A stretch of 33,445 nucleotides of DNA from Asticcacaulis sp. AC402 (lineage in GTDB: Bacteria; Pseudomonadota; Alphaproteobacteria; Caulobacterales; Caulobacteraceae). The stretch lies in the NCBI RefSeq assembly GCF_000495835.1, contig NZ_AWGC01000047.1:1-33445 (forward strand), written 5' to 3'. The translations under genes and the position numbers were made by a program. Below the pieces are notes generated by a model, which saw only the letters and a list, made by a program, of their open reading frames with translations, was not told where the DNA came from and searched no databases. Positions 8,215-17,107 of the stretch are shown here, piece by piece (positions within the stretch are counted from its first letter, which is position 1; the number at the start of each line of letters is the position of its first letter).

Positions 8215-9309
8215 ATGAAAACCTATCCGCCACCCACCCTGTCAGCCTTGATGAGTTCCGGCGCCTCGTTGAGCGAACTTGATTCGCGCGCCCGCGACGT
8301 CTTCCGGCATGTCGTCGAAGCCTATCTCGAGACCGGTGAACCCGTCGGGTCGCGCACCCTGTCCAAAGGCGGGGTCCACCTGTCACCGGCCTCCATCCGC
8401 AACACCATGCAGGACTTGAGCGCTTTGGGACTTCTGTCGGCTCCCCATACCAGCAGCGGCCGGCTGCCGACGCACCAGGGTCTGCGCCTGTTCGTCGATG
8501 GTCTGCTCGAAATCGGCGACATCAGCGACGATGACAAGCGCGAGATTGAAGGGCGCCTGACCTCTCAGGGGCGCAGCTTCGATAGCGCCCTGCGCGAAGC
8601 GGGTAACCTGCTGTCCGGCCTGGCCGGCGGAGCGGGACTGGTGACGACACCGTCGTCCGAAGCCGGGGTCAAACATGTCGAATTCGTCGCGCTCAGCAAT
8701 GAACAGACTCTGGCTGTCCTGGTTTTCGACGACGGCCGGGTCGAAAACCGCTTGATGCCGGCGCAGGTTGGCATGACGCCGTCGGTGCTGGCGGAGGCTT
8801 CAAACTACCTCAATACCCGGCTGAAGGGCCGTTCCCTTAGCGAAGCCCGTCTGCATCTTAAAACCGAGCTTGACCAGGAGCGCCAGCGCCTGGACGAAGC
8901 CGCTGCGACGCTTATCGATGCCGGATTGGCCGCCTGGTCAGGTGGACAGGCGGAAAAACGCGCCCTGATCGTGCGCGGTCAGGCCAATCTGCTGCAGGCT
9001 TCTGCGCTGGAAGACCTGGAGCGTATAAGGTCATTGTTCGAAGATCTGGAGCAGAAGGAAGAGCTGATCGACCTGCTGGACGACGTGGGTCAGGCTCAGG
9101 GGGTTAGAATTTTCATCGGATCGGAATCGAAACTGTTTTCTTTGTCGGGCTCGGCTGTTATTGCAGCGCCTTACATGGTGTCGCCCCGGGCGGGCGGTCC
9201 GAAGGTCATGGGCGCGATCGGTGTGATCGGGCCGGCCAGGTTGAATTATGCCCGGATCATCCCACTTGTGGACTACACTGCGAAACTGCTGGGCCGCATG
9301 CTCGATTGA
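8215..9309 (+). CDS. hrcA: Heat-inducible transcription repressor HrcA
   Basis: 364 aa, slightly longer than usual. HrcA binds CIRCE operators (typically before groESL) and represses them, with help from GroEL. Visible: the N-terminal winged-helix region [48 protein letters not shown], then [15 protein letters not shown], all diagnostic. The true start may be ATG 8251, 12 codons downstream; neither start has a good ribosome site. grpE follows 27 nt after the stop, forming the hrcA-grpE operon known from Caulobacter. No CIRCE (TTAGCACTC-N9-GAGTGCTAA) is present in this window, so its targets lie elsewhere. Confidence 0.95.
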   Translation: MKTYPPPTLSALMSSGASLSELDSRARDVFRHVVEAYLETGEPVGSRTLSKGGVHLSPASIRNTMQDLSALGLLSAPHTSSGRLPTHQGLRLFVDGLLEIGDISDDDKREIEGRLTSQGRSFDSALREAGNLLSGLAGGAGLVTTPSSEAGVKHVEFVALSNEQTLAVLVFDDGRVENRLMPAQVGMTPSVLAEASNYLNTRLKGRSLSEARLHLKTELDQERQRLDEAAATLIDAGLAAWSGGQAEKRALIVRGQANLLQASALEDLERIRSLFEDLEQKEELIDLLDDVGQAQGVRIFIGSESKLFSLSGSAVIAAPYMVSPRAGGPKVMGAIGVIGPARLNYARIIPLVDYTAKLLGRMLD

Positions 9310-9336
9310 GCGCGCCCGTTTTTTGACGAGAGACAT

Positions 9337-9957
9337 ATGACTGAAGAGACCGAAGTTTCCGAAGCCGCCGGCGAGAGCGATGTTACAGAGAATTTGAATC
9401 CGTCACTGAAGGCGGCCTTTGACAAGTTGAGCGAGGAAAACGTCGCGCTGAAGGAGCAGGCGCTGCGTTATGCCGCCGAGGCCGAAAATACCAAGCGCCG
9501 CGCCGAGCGCGAAGCCAATGACGCCCGCGCCTTCGGCATTCAGCGCTTCGCCACCGGACTTCTCGGCGTGGCCGATGTGCTGCAGCGTGCGCTCAGTTCG
9601 GTGCCGGGCGAGATCGCTGACCCGGCGTTCAAGAACTTTGTTGACGGCATTGCCATGACTGAGCGCGAGTTGGCTGGCGCCTTCGACAAGAACGGCGTCA
9701 AGAAGATCAGCCCGCTAAAAGGCGACAAGTTCGATCCGCACCTTCACCAGGCGGTGATGGAACAGCCGTCGACCGAGGTCGAAGGCGGTTCTGTCCTGTT
9801 CGTCATGCAGGCGGGCTACGAGTTGTTTGGCCGGGTGATTCGTCCGGCAATGGTGGCTGTGGCGGCCAAGACCGCTGCCGCACCGGCCCAGAAGAACGGC
9901 TATGACTCCGGCGCTGGCGAAGCCACGGGCGAAGCTGTGAATACCCAGGCGGAATAA
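9337..9957 (+). CDS. grpE: Nucleotide exchange factor GrpE
   Basis: 206 aa. It accelerates ADP release from DnaK and so works with the dnaK-dnaJ pair further along. An acidic N-terminal tail and long coiled coil (about 30-75: LSEENVALKEQALRYAAEAE, then NTKRRAEREANDA) lead into the beta domain with GVKKISPLKGDKFDPHLHQAV. A C-terminal Ala/Gly-rich tail (about 180-206) is variable in the family. It is co-directional with hrcA, 27 nt downstream, and is followed by a strong hairpin at 9994-10021. Confidence 0.96.
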   Translation: MTEETEVSEAAGESDVTENLNPSLKAAFDKLSEENVALKEQALRYAAEAENTKRRAEREANDARAFGIQRFATGLLGVADVLQRALSSVPGEIADPAFKNFVDGIAMTERELAGAFDKNGVKKISPLKGDKFDPHLHQAVMEQPSTEVEGGSVLFVMQAGYELFGRVIRPAMVAVAAKTAAAPAQKNGYDSGAGEATGEAVNTQAE

Positions 9958-9993
9958 GACGGGTTGACGCCCAACCTCAGGATTTCTAACACT

Positions 9994-10021
9994 GGGCGCT
10001 TCAATAGCTGTTGAGGCGCCC
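9994..10021 (+). terminator. Hairpin after grpE, abutting the M28 peptidase start
   Basis: GGGCGC-t-TCAA / TTGA-g-GCGCCC with a 6-nt loop forms a strong, nearly perfect stem. It ends 2 nt before the ATG at 10024, exactly where a ribosome site would be. It may be the grpE terminator (only a short T-rich stretch follows) or may block initiation on read-through transcripts. Confidence 0.55.
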
Positions 10022-10023
10022 TA

Positions 10024-11385
10024 ATGTTGTTCCGTACCTTCCTGTTCGTATCCGCCGCTTTGGCGATCATTTCCACCCCGGCCCTGGCCGAACCGTGGAA
10101 AGTCAAACAGGAATGGGTCAGCAGTCATGCCAGCTTCCTGGCGTCCGAAGCCCTGCAGGGGCGCACCAGCGCCACCCGCGATGAAGCCATTGCTGCGGCC
10201 TATATCGCCGCGCAGTTCGAGGCGTTCGGTCTGAAGCCGGCGCCGGGCATGACGTCCTATATCCAGACGGCGGCGATCGATCACCCGGAGTTGGACGGAA
10301 AGGCCCGGCTGACCGCCGGTGGCGTCGATGTCGCCGAAGGGCAGGGTCTGACCCTCTACTATTCCCACGGCCAGACCATCACCGGCAAGATCGCCGTCGC
10401 CAGGAGCAGCGACCCGGCCGTGATGCCGGATGGCGATATCCTGGTCATCACGCCCGACGCCAAGTTCACCCTGGGAGCATGGTGGCGAGCGGCGATGCAA
10501 AAAGGCGTCAAGCTCTTGATCGTGCGTGAAAGCGACGACACCAAAAAGCGCATGGAGGGCATTGGCGGTGAGACCATTGTGCCGGCGCGTCTGGTCGAAC
10601 GGCCGGTGGAAAAGCCCCGCGCCGACGTCGCTTTCGTTGCGGTCGATGCCTTCGACACGCTGGCGAAAGGCGATGGCCAGGACATCACCTTCACGGTCGG
10701 CCAGGTGAAAAAGCCGCAACAGATCACCAGCAACGCCATCGGCTGGCTACAAGGGTTAGACCCGAACGCCGGCGTGATCCTGATTTCGGCCCACCTGGAC
10801 GCGGTCGGCGCCCATGACGGCAAGGTGGTGCTGGGCGCCAACGACGATGCTTCGGGCGTGGCGGCAGTGCTGGAGCTGGCGCGGGCCCTGTCGGCCGCTG
10901 GTCAGCCCAGGCGCAGCGTGATGTTCGTGGCCTATGGCGCGGAAGAAATCGGGCTTCTGGGCTCGCAGTATTTCGCCATGAAGCCGCCGGTGCCGCTGGA
11001 GAGCATCGTCGCCAACCTGGAGATCGAGATGATCGGCCAGCAAGATCCGAAAATGCCGGCCGGGGTGATGATGATGACCGGCTTCGACCGGTCGGACTTT
11101 GGTGAATCCCTCAAGGCCAAGGGCGCCCTGATTGCGCCGGACCTCTACCCGGAGCAGAATTTCTTCGAGCGTTCAGATAATTATCAGTTGGCGCTGCAGG
11201 GAATCGTGGCGCACACGTTGTCGGGCTGGGCGGTGACTCCGACCTATCACACGCCGGACGACACGATCGCCAACCTGAACCTGCCCTTCATGACTCAGGC
11301 GATCCAGTCGCTGGTCGAGCCGGTGACGTGGCTGGCGAATGGCGACTATGTTCCCAAATGGAAAGACGGCGGCAAGCCGAAATAA
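10024..11385 (+). CDS. Secreted M28 family zinc aminopeptidase
   Basis: 453 aa. A Sec signal peptide (about 1-22, cut after ALA) indicates export. A middle PA-like insert (about 100-225) precedes the M28 di-zinc core. Likely metal ligands are H257 (SAHLDAVG), D274 (GANDDASG), E308 of the EE pair 307-308 with E307 as general base, E335 (NLEIEMIG, where Asp is more usual) and H409 (PTYHTPDD). Such enzymes remove N-terminal residues from peptides in the periplasm or outside. The substrate cannot be read from sequence. No ribosome site is visible; the sequence before the ATG is a hairpin. A later start would lose the signal peptide, so ATG 10024 is kept. Confidence 0.9.
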   Translation: MLFRTFLFVSAALAIISTPALAEPWKVKQEWVSSHASFLASEALQGRTSATRDEAIAAAYIAAQFEAFGLKPAPGMTSYIQTAAIDHPELDGKARLTAGGVDVAEGQGLTLYYSHGQTITGKIAVARSSDPAVMPDGDILVITPDAKFTLGAWWRAAMQKGVKLLIVRESDDTKKRMEGIGGETIVPARLVERPVEKPRADVAFVAVDAFDTLAKGDGQDITFTVGQVKKPQQITSNAIGWLQGLDPNAGVILISAHLDAVGAHDGKVVLGANDDASGVAAVLELARALSAAGQPRRSVMFVAYGAEEIGLLGSQYFAMKPPVPLESIVANLEIEMIGQQDPKMPAGVMMMTGFDRSDFGESLKAKGALIAPDLYPEQNFFERSDNYQLALQGIVAHTLSGWAVTPTYHTPDDTIANLNLPFMTQAIQSLVEPVTWLANGDYVPKWKDGGKPK

Positions 11386-11403
11386 CGATTGCGAAGTGAA
11401 GAC

Positions 11404-11424
11404 GAAGGGGCCTCAGGCCCCTTC
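11404..11424. terminator. Bidirectional terminator-like hairpin
   Basis: A perfect 9-bp stem GAAGGGGCC / GGCCCCTTC with a TCA loop, midway between the convergent M28 peptidase and dienelactone-hydrolase-like genes. A/T flanks are short, but position and symmetry fit a shared terminator. Confidence 0.7.
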
Positions 11425-11444
11425 ACCCGGATAAACGACAGCGC

Positions 11445-12386
11445 TTACAAATACTTCCCAAACCACGCTGTCGCCTTCGCCCAGCCGAGTTTTGCCTGTT
11501 CGGCGTTGTAGCTGGCACGGTAATCGGCATGGAAACCATGACTGGTCCCCCGCAGCACCTCGATATGTGATGGCGTCAGCCGCGCTGCAGCCAGCGCGTC
11601 GTTCATCCGCTGCACCGAGGCAGCCGGAATATTGCCGTCGTTTTCGGCATACAGACCCAGGACCGGACGGTTCAGCGATCCAGCGATCTCCACCGGCCAG
11701 GGACGGTTCTCTCCCCCCATAAACTGATCCGGTGCCGGTTTTTCGAGCCGGCCGTACCACGCCACCCCGGCCTTGACGACCGGCATGGTCGCCGCCGCCA
11801 TCCACACAATGGCACCGCCCCAGCAGAATCCGGTCACACCGACCGACGTCATGTCGGCAAAGCCCTTATCACCCAGGACCTTCTTCTGCTGGCCGATGTC
11901 GGGCCGGCTGTCCAGCCACATGCTGGCCGCTTTCAAATCACCCATCACCTGCTGGTACGACGCGGCCTCGACCAGAGCCTTCACCGTATCGAAATCGACG
12001 GCCGCAGCGGCATTTCCCTTGCGTGCAAAAAAATCGATGGCCAGGGCACAATAGCCGGCGCGCGCCCAGCGTCGGCAGACATCGCGGATGTAGTCGTGCA
12101 GCCCGAAGACTTCAGAGACGACCAGAATGACCTTGTGCTTGCCTTTACCAGCGGGCATAGCGATGTAGCCCGGAATACGATAGTCGCCTTCCGCGCGCAG
12201 CGGCGGGATCAGTACGTCCCTGACGAACAGACCGTCGTCAGGCGTCGTGATGGCGTCCGCATTGACCGGACCAGTGCTGAGCGCATACCCGGCGAAAAAC
12301 AATCCTGCCATGCCGCGCCGGCTAAGGTGGAAATCCGTGGCCAACGACCCCTCCGGACGGGTCAGCGGCAAGATCGTATCGGCCAT
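11445..12386 (-). CDS. Dienelactone hydrolase family protein with Tat-like signal
   Basis: 313 aa. Alpha/beta hydrolase of the dienelactone hydrolase type, with the Cys-Asp-His triad C188 (GFCWGG), D250 (AENDGNIP) and H283 (TSHGFH); E92 in SEVFGLHDYI matches the residue that gates the nucleophile. Dienelactone hydrolases open lactones in chloroaromatic breakdown, but many relatives act on other esters, so the substrate is unknown. Residues 21-45 read LSRRGMAGLFFAGYAL..., a twin-arginine motif followed by a hydrophobic stretch and an ADA cut site, so export by Tat is likely. The ATG has AAAGGGGA 5 nt upstream. It faces away from dnaK. Confidence 0.88.
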   Translation of the reverse strand: MADTILPLTRPEGSLATDFHLSRRGMAGLFFAGYALSTGPVNADAITTPDDGLFVRDVLIPPLRAEGDYRIPGYIAMPAGKGKHKVILVVSEVFGLHDYIRDVCRRWARAGYCALAIDFFARKGNAAAAVDFDTVKALVEAASYQQVMGDLKAASMWLDSRPDIGQQKKVLGDKGFADMTSVGVTGFCWGGAIVWMAAATMPVVKAGVAWYGRLEKPAPDQFMGGENRPWPVEIAGSLNRPVLGLYAENDGNIPAASVQRMNDALAAARLTPSHIEVLRGTSHGFHADYRASYNAEQAKLGWAKATAWFGKYL

Positions 12387-12693
12387 GAGGGTCCCCTTTA
12401 ACAGCGTGAGCGCGAAACGGCGCTGTCGGCCGTTTTAGACCATAACGCTGCCAAGGCAAGGACTGCGCATTGGCGGATGCTGTCAATAGCCCCAAAATAA
12501 ATGCGTCTTTCCCTTGAAGGGGCGGTAGCCTTCACCATATCGGCTACAGCTTTCGAACACCCGGTCACATACCCTACCGTGGACGGGGCTTGAAATTTCG
12601 TTTGTATTCATCTTAACGGGGATGGACAAACGCGGTGCTTGATCTCAAAAGGCCGCAACGCCCATTCGCCTTAACGGAGCAGAATTTACACCC
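12387..12693. promoter_or_regulatory. Divergent upstream region of dnaK and the hydrolase gene
   Basis: This 307-bp stretch has no gene. It holds the heat-shock promoter described separately. A second CTTGAAA (12589-12595) could belong to another start, but no convincing -10 follows. GGAG at 12676-12679 lies 14 nt before the dnaK ATG, a long spacing. The half nearest the hydrolase gene shows nothing that I can name. Confidence 0.5.
12511..12540 (+). promoter_or_regulatory. Sigma-32 heat-shock promoter of dnaK
   Basis: CCCTTGAA (12511-12518), a 14-nt spacer, then CACCATAT (12533-12540). This matches the RpoH consensus CCCTTGAA-N13-17-CCCCATNT with one mismatch. Transcription would begin near 12547, leaving a leader of about 147 nt. 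Caulobacter dnaK is known to have a sigma-32 promoter, which fits. Confidence 0.82.
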
Positions 12694-14601
12694 ATGGCAA
12701 AAATCATCGGTATCGATCTCGGGACGACCAATTCCTGTGTGGCCGTCATGGACGGCAAAAACCCCAAGGTCATCGAAAACGCCGAAGGCGTGCGCACGAC
12801 CCCGTCGGTGGTTGCTATCGTCGACGACAGCGAACGGCTGGTCGGACAGCCGGCCAAACGTCAGGCTGTCACAAATCCCGGCAACACCTTTTTCGCCATC
12901 AAGCGCCTGATTGGCCGCGCCTATACGGATCCGATGGTCCAGAAGGATAAGGGCATGGTGCCCTACGAAATCACCAAGGGTCCCAATGGCGACGCCTGGG
13001 TCCGTGCCAATGGCAAGGATTACAGCCCGCAGCAGATTTCGGCCTTTATCCTGCAAAAGATGAAGGAAGACGCGGAAGCCTATCTCGGCGAAACCGTCAC
13101 CCAGGCCGTCATCACGGTCCCCGCCTACTTCAACGACGCCCAACGTCAGGCCACCAAGGACGCCGGCAAGATCGCCGGCCTCGAAGTCCTGCGCATCATC
13201 AATGAGCCGACCGCCGCTGCCCTGGCCTATGGCCTCGACAAGGACACCAACAAGAAGATCGCGGTTTATGACCTGGGCGGTGGTACTTTCGACGTCTCGA
13301 TCCTCGAGATCGGCGATGGCGTCTTTGAGGTGAAGTCGACCAATGGCGACACCTTCCTGGGCGGCGAAGACTTCGACATGCGTATCGTCGACTACCTGGC
13401 CGACGAGTTCAAGAAGGAAAATGGCGTCGACCTCCGTTCCGACAAGCTGGCCCTGCAAAGGCTCAAGGAAGAGGCGGAAAAGGCCAAGAAGGAACTGTCG
13501 ACGGTCGCCCAGTACGACCTGAACCTGCCGTTCATCTCGATGAACGCGTCGGGCCCGCTGCACCTGAACCTGAAGATGACCCGCGCCAAGCTGGAAAGCC
13601 TGGTCGAGGACCTGATCACCAAGACGATCGGCCCCTGTCAGCAGGCACTCAAGGACGCCGGCCTCAAGGCGTCCGACATCGACGAAGTGGTCCTGGTTGG
13701 CGGCATGACACGCATGCCCAAGGTCCAGGACGCCGTGAAGACCTTCTTCGGCCGCGAACCGCACAAGGGCGTCAACCCGGATGAAGTGGTGGCGTTGGGC
13801 GCCGCCATTCAGGCCGGCGTCCTCCAGGGCGACGTCAAGGATGTCCTGCTGTTGGACGTCACCCCGTTGACGCTTGGTATCGAGACCCTGGGCGGCGTCT
13901 TCACCCCGCTGATCGAACGCAACACCACCATCCCGACCAAGAAGTCGCAGGTCTTTTCGACCGCCGACGACAACCAGTCGGCCGTGACGATCCGCTGCTT
14001 CCAGGGTGAACGCCCGATGGCCGCAGACAACAAGATCCTTGGTCAGTTCGACCTGACCGGCATCCCGCCGGCCCCGCGCGGTGTGCCGCAGATCGAGGTC
14101 ACCTTCGATATCGACGCCAACGGCATCGTCCATGTCAACGCCAAGGACAAGGCGACGAACAAGGAACACTCGATCCGTATCCAGGCCAACGGCGGTCTGT
14201 CGGACAACGACATCGAAGAAATGATCAAGCAAGCCGAAGCCAATAAGGGCGAAGACGAGAAGCGCAAGGCGCTGATCGAAGCCCGCAACCAGGCCGACGC
14301 CCTGATCCATTCGAGCGAGAAATCTCTGAAGGAGTTCGGCGACAAGGTTTCGCCCGCCGACAAGACGGCGATTGAAACCGCCCTGGCTGATCTGAAGGTT
14401 GCCAGGGACGGCGAGGATGCCGACGACATCCGCGCCAAATCGAACACCCTGATCCAGGCTTCGATGAAGCTGGGTGAGGCCATGTACGGCCAGGCCGGTG
14501 ACGGCGACGACGTGGATGGTGGCGCCAGTGGCCAGGCCGAAGATGACGGTGTGGTCGACGCCGACTTCGAAGAAGTCGACGACTCCAAGAAGAGCGCCTG
14601 A
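12694..14601 (+). CDS. dnaK: Chaperone DnaK (Hsp70)
   Basis: 635 aa, full length. The ATPase domain starts [18 protein letters not shown] (4-21), with [13 protein letters not shown] and [12 protein letters not shown] as further phosphate and nucleotide motifs. [14 protein letters not shown] marks the linker to the substrate-binding domain, and a helical lid and acidic tail end in [10 protein letters not shown]. It folds nascent and heat-damaged proteins with DnaJ and GrpE, and in Caulobacterales helps control sigma-32. It is preceded by a sigma-32-type promoter. dnaJ follows 215 bp later. Its strong codon bias gives a long meaningless reading frame on the other strand. Confidence 0.99.
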   Translation: MAKIIGIDLGTTNSCVAVMDGKNPKVIENAEGVRTTPSVVAIVDDSERLVGQPAKRQAVTNPGNTFFAIKRLIGRAYTDPMVQKDKGMVPYEITKGPNGDAWVRANGKDYSPQQISAFILQKMKEDAEAYLGETVTQAVITVPAYFNDAQRQATKDAGKIAGLEVLRIINEPTAAALAYGLDKDTNKKIAVYDLGGGTFDVSILEIGDGVFEVKSTNGDTFLGGEDFDMRIVDYLADEFKKENGVDLRSDKLALQRLKEEAEKAKKELSTVAQYDLNLPFISMNASGPLHLNLKMTRAKLESLVEDLITKTIGPCQQALKDAGLKASDIDEVVLVGGMTRMPKVQDAVKTFFGREPHKGVNPDEVVALGAAIQAGVLQGDVKDVLLLDVTPLTLGIETLGGVFTPLIERNTTIPTKKSQVFSTADDNQSAVTIRCFQGERPMAADNKILGQFDLTGIPPAPRGVPQIEVTFDIDANGIVHVNAKDKATNKEHSIRIQANGGLSDNDIEEMIKQAEANKGEDEKRKALIEARNQADALIHSSEKSLKEFGDKVSPADKTAIETALADLKVARDGEDADDIRAKSNTLIQASMKLGEAMYGQAGDGDDVDGGASGQAEDDGVVDADFEEVDDSKKSA

Positions 14602-14617
14602 GAGGCATAGGATGGAA

Positions 14618-14649
14618 GCCCCGGTTTCCTCACTGGAAGAGAACGGGGC
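14618..14649 (+). other. Hairpin in the dnaK-dnaJ spacer
   Basis: Outer stem GCCCCG / CGGGGC encloses TTCC / GGAA. It begins 16 nt after the dnaK stop, without a T-run. It could be a processing or partial-attenuation site that makes dnaJ less abundant than dnaK. The rest of the 215-bp spacer shows no other clear signal. Confidence 0.4.
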
Positions 14650-14816
14650 GTCCACGCCGCCGCCGTGCGCGGTGAGCAGATTTGACTCTCTCGCTCCGCG
14701 GCATCACAACTTTAGTCAGAGTATTAGGGATCAGGCCGAAAAGCCGGTAACGCACGTGAAAGCTCTTTCGGGTAGCTTCTGGCGCGTAGCTTCAGGCTGG
14801 CATCGGGGCGTTAAGC

Positions 14817-15980
14817 ATGAGCAAGCGTGACTATTACGAAGTTTTGGGCGTCGAGCGCGCTGTTGATGACGCGACGCTCAAGGCCGCCTTTCGCAAGAAG
14901 GCGATGGAACACCATCCTGACCGCAACCACGGTGATGACACGGCCGAAGCGCGCTTCAAGGAGGTCAACGAGGCCTATGGCGTCCTGTCGGATGCCCAAA
15001 AGCGCGCCGCCTACGACCGTTATGGCCATGCCGGCATGAACGGTCAGTCGGCCGGTGGCGGCTTCCAGGGCAATTCGCAGGGCTTTTCCAATGTCGAGGA
15101 CATCTTCTCAGAGATGTTTGGCGACATCTTCGGTCAGCAGCGCCGTCCCTCCGGTCCGCAACGCGGTTCCGATGTTCGTTTCGACTACGAGATCACTCTC
15201 GAACAAGCCTACAAGGGCGCCGAGGTCGAGCTCACGGTCCCCACCACCCTGACATGCGAAACCTGCAAGGGTTCCGGCGCCAAGCCGGGGACCAAGCCGT
15301 CAACCTGCATGACCTGCGGCGGCCAGGGCCGTGTGCGCACCTCCAATGGCTTTTTCGCCGTCGAACGCAGTTGTCCCGCCTGTAACGGCCAGGGAAGCGT
15401 TATCAAGGAACCGTGCACCGATTGCCGCGGCCACGGCCAGGTCCGCCAGAACAAGACCCTGAAGGTCAATATTCCGGCCGGCGTGGATGAAGGCGCCCGC
15501 ATTCTGTTGCGTGGTGAAGGCCAGGCCGGCGCCAAGGGTGGACCCAGGGGCGACCTCTACATCTTTCTCAGCGTCTCAGACCACGATATTTTCGAACGCG
15601 ATGGCCTGGATCTGCATTGCTCTATCCCCGTGCCGATGACCACCGCCGTGCTGGGTGGGACGCTGGACGTGCCTTGCCTGATGGGCGGCCAGAACTGCGA
15701 TGGCCAATTCAAGTTGGAAGTGACGATTCCGGATGGCGCTCAGACCGGCCATAAGGTCAAGCTGAAAGGCCGCGGCATGCCGGGCCTGAACTCGAAGCAG
15801 AAGGGCGACCTGATCGTCGAACTTTTCGTTGAGACGCCCAGGCACCTGAACGCTCGGCAAAAAGAGCTGATGAAGGAGTTTGCCGCCGTTTCGGAGGCAC
15901 AATCCTATTCCCAGACGCAGGGTTTCGTGCATAAGGCGCGCCGCTTCTGGGAGGATATCACGGGCGCGGCCGCGCAATAG
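14817..15980 (+). CDS. dnaJ: Chaperone DnaJ (Hsp40)
   Basis: 387 aa, a complete type-I DnaJ. The J domain has HPD at 33-35 and is followed by a Gly/Phe-rich stretch (about 72-106). Four CxxCxGxG zinc repeats have cysteines at 147/150, 164/167, 186/189 and 200/203. The C-terminal substrate-binding and dimer region follows. It stimulates DnaK ATP hydrolysis and delivers clients. The ribosome site is weak (GGGGCG, 6-nt gap). It ends 80 bp before a mosaic repeat that separates it from dapB. Confidence 0.99.
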   Translation: MSKRDYYEVLGVERAVDDATLKAAFRKKAMEHHPDRNHGDDTAEARFKEVNEAYGVLSDAQKRAAYDRYGHAGMNGQSAGGGFQGNSQGFSNVEDIFSEMFGDIFGQQRRPSGPQRGSDVRFDYEITLEQAYKGAEVELTVPTTLTCETCKGSGAKPGTKPSTCMTCGGQGRVRTSNGFFAVERSCPACNGQGSVIKEPCTDCRGHGQVRQNKTLKVNIPAGVDEGARILLRGEGQAGAKGGPRGDLYIFLSVSDHDIFERDGLDLHCSIPVPMTTAVLGGTLDVPCLMGGQNCDGQFKLEVTIPDGAQTGHKVKLKGRGMPGLNSKQKGDLIVELFVETPRHLNARQKELMKEFAAVSEAQSYSQTQGFVHKARRFWEDITGAAAQ

Positions 15981-16060
15981 GCGTCTTACACTCTTCTGGT
16001 CCTAAAGACCGGTCAGGGGGGCATTTGATGCCGAGGCGAAGCGACTGCGACGTTGCGCTC

Positions 16061-16164
16061 TAGAGCGGGATGGCTTTAGGTAGAATCGCCATCTCGCTCT
16101 AAGTTTTTGTTTTGTCGCGCAATTTGTCCGAAAAGTGGCTTCCACTTTATCGGATTGCGCTCTA
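16061..16164 (+). repeat. Intergenic mosaic repeat, full copy (R2)
   Basis: Module A (16061-16101): tagagcg(g)gatggc arm, 13-nt loop, complementary arm, one mismatch. Module B (about 16103-16164): gcgcaattt...ccgaaaagtgg, a short loop, then ccactttatcggattgcgctcta, itself an imperfect palindrome. The base pairs before the element (gcgctc) repeat its terminal motif. It lies between dnaJ and dapB. Module A is identical, inverted, to bases 1-38. The loop contains GAATC, a GANTC methylation site. Confidence 0.85.
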
Positions 16165-16194
16165 ATCCCAATTCATGACGATGAGGTTTCCGAC

Positions 16195-16950
16195 ATGGCC
16201 GCACCCGCCACCCGCTTCGCCATCAACGGCTACAAGGGCCGAATGGGTCAGGCTGTGGCAAAGGTCCTGGACGAGATCAAGCACTCCGTGGCGGCGAGAT
16301 TCGAAAAGGACGACATGTTCGACCTGACGCGGTCCGATGCTGTTATTGACTTCTCGACGCCGGAAGCGTCGCTTGCCCTTGTCGAGGCCTGTGCCGGCGA
16401 AGGCCTGTCGCGTCCGCGTCCGCTGGTGCACGTCATCGGCTCGACCGGCTTTACTGCCGAACAGCGCGACCAACTCTTCCGTTTTGCCGATGAGGTCGTC
16501 ATCATCCAGTCAGGCAATTTCTCGCTGGGTGTCAACCTGCTGATGGGCCTGCTGAAACAAGCTGCTGCACGCCTGGCCGCTGAGGACTGGGATATCGAGA
16601 TTGTGGAAGCGCACCATAGGCGCAAGGTAGACGCCCCTTCCGGAACCGCACTGATGCTGGGCGAAGCCGCCGCCTATGGCCGCAATGTCCGCCTCGAAGA
16701 CGTCAAGGTCGCCGCCCGCGACGGTATTACGGGTGCGCGAAAAGCAGGCGATATAGGGTTTTCGGTGATCCGTGGCGGCGGCATTGTCGGCGAACACAGC
16801 GCCGTCCTGGCTTCGGAAGACGAGATACTGACGCTGTCGCACTCAGCCCGCGACCGCACCCTGTTCGCACGTGGCGCCATTCAGGCAGCGCTTTGGGGCC
16901 GCAAACAGAAGGCCGGTTTTTACGACATGCAAGACGTGCTGGGGCTGTAA
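16195..16950 (+). CDS. dapB: 4-hydroxy-tetrahydrodipicolinate reductase
   Basis: 251 aa from ATG 16195, which has GAGG 8 nt upstream. It reduces HTPA to tetrahydrodipicolinate with NAD(P)H, in lysine and diaminopimelate (peptidoglycan) synthesis. The nucleotide loop reads NGYKGRMG (11-18). The catalytic segment EAHHRRKVDAPSG (138-150) carries H140 and K144. SVIRGGGIVGEHSA near the C-terminus is also typical. A longer reading frame begins at a GTG inside the mosaic repeat (16135); those residues are repeat sequence, not DapB, so I reject that start. Confidence 0.96.
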   Translation: MAAPATRFAINGYKGRMGQAVAKVLDEIKHSVAARFEKDDMFDLTRSDAVIDFSTPEASLALVEACAGEGLSRPRPLVHVIGSTGFTAEQRDQLFRFADEVVIIQSGNFSLGVNLLMGLLKQAAARLAAEDWDIEIVEAHHRRKVDAPSGTALMLGEAAAYGRNVRLEDVKVAARDGITGARKAGDIGFSVIRGGGIVGEHSAVLASEDEILTLSHSARDRTLFARGAIQAALWGRKQKAGFYDMQDVLGL

Positions 16951-16982
16951 AGAAAAAGGCCCGTCGAACTCGGCCCTTGCCA

Positions 16983-17107
16983 TGTCAGCGAATTGCGATC
17001 TGATCCAATCAGATCGCAATTCGCTGACAGTTTTTGCTTTATCGCGCAATTTTTCCGAAAACGGCAGCGCCCGTGCGACGGCGTCCACTTTATCGGATTG
17101 CGCTCTA
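16983..17107 (+). repeat. Intergenic mosaic repeat with long perfect palindrome (R3)
   Basis: Module A (16983-17029) is a perfect inverted repeat with 22-bp arms and a CCA loop; the arms start TGTCAGCGAATTGCGATC and share almost no sequence with the other A modules. Module B (17030-17107) keeps gcgcaatttttccgaaaa and gtccactttatcggattgcgctcta. About 20 extra bases (around 17062-17083) separate its two arms. The final CTA is the stop codon (TAG) of the minus-strand membrane gene. It also follows the dapB stop closely and may serve as a terminator there. Confidence 0.82.

Noticed and set aside
12613-14655. 680-aa open frame antisense to dnaK
   Set aside because: dnaK is certain on the other strand; the frame is a by-product of its G/C-biased codons and matches nothing that I recognise.
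16135-16194. Upstream GTG start for dapB
   Set aside because: The extra 20 residues are translated mosaic repeat.
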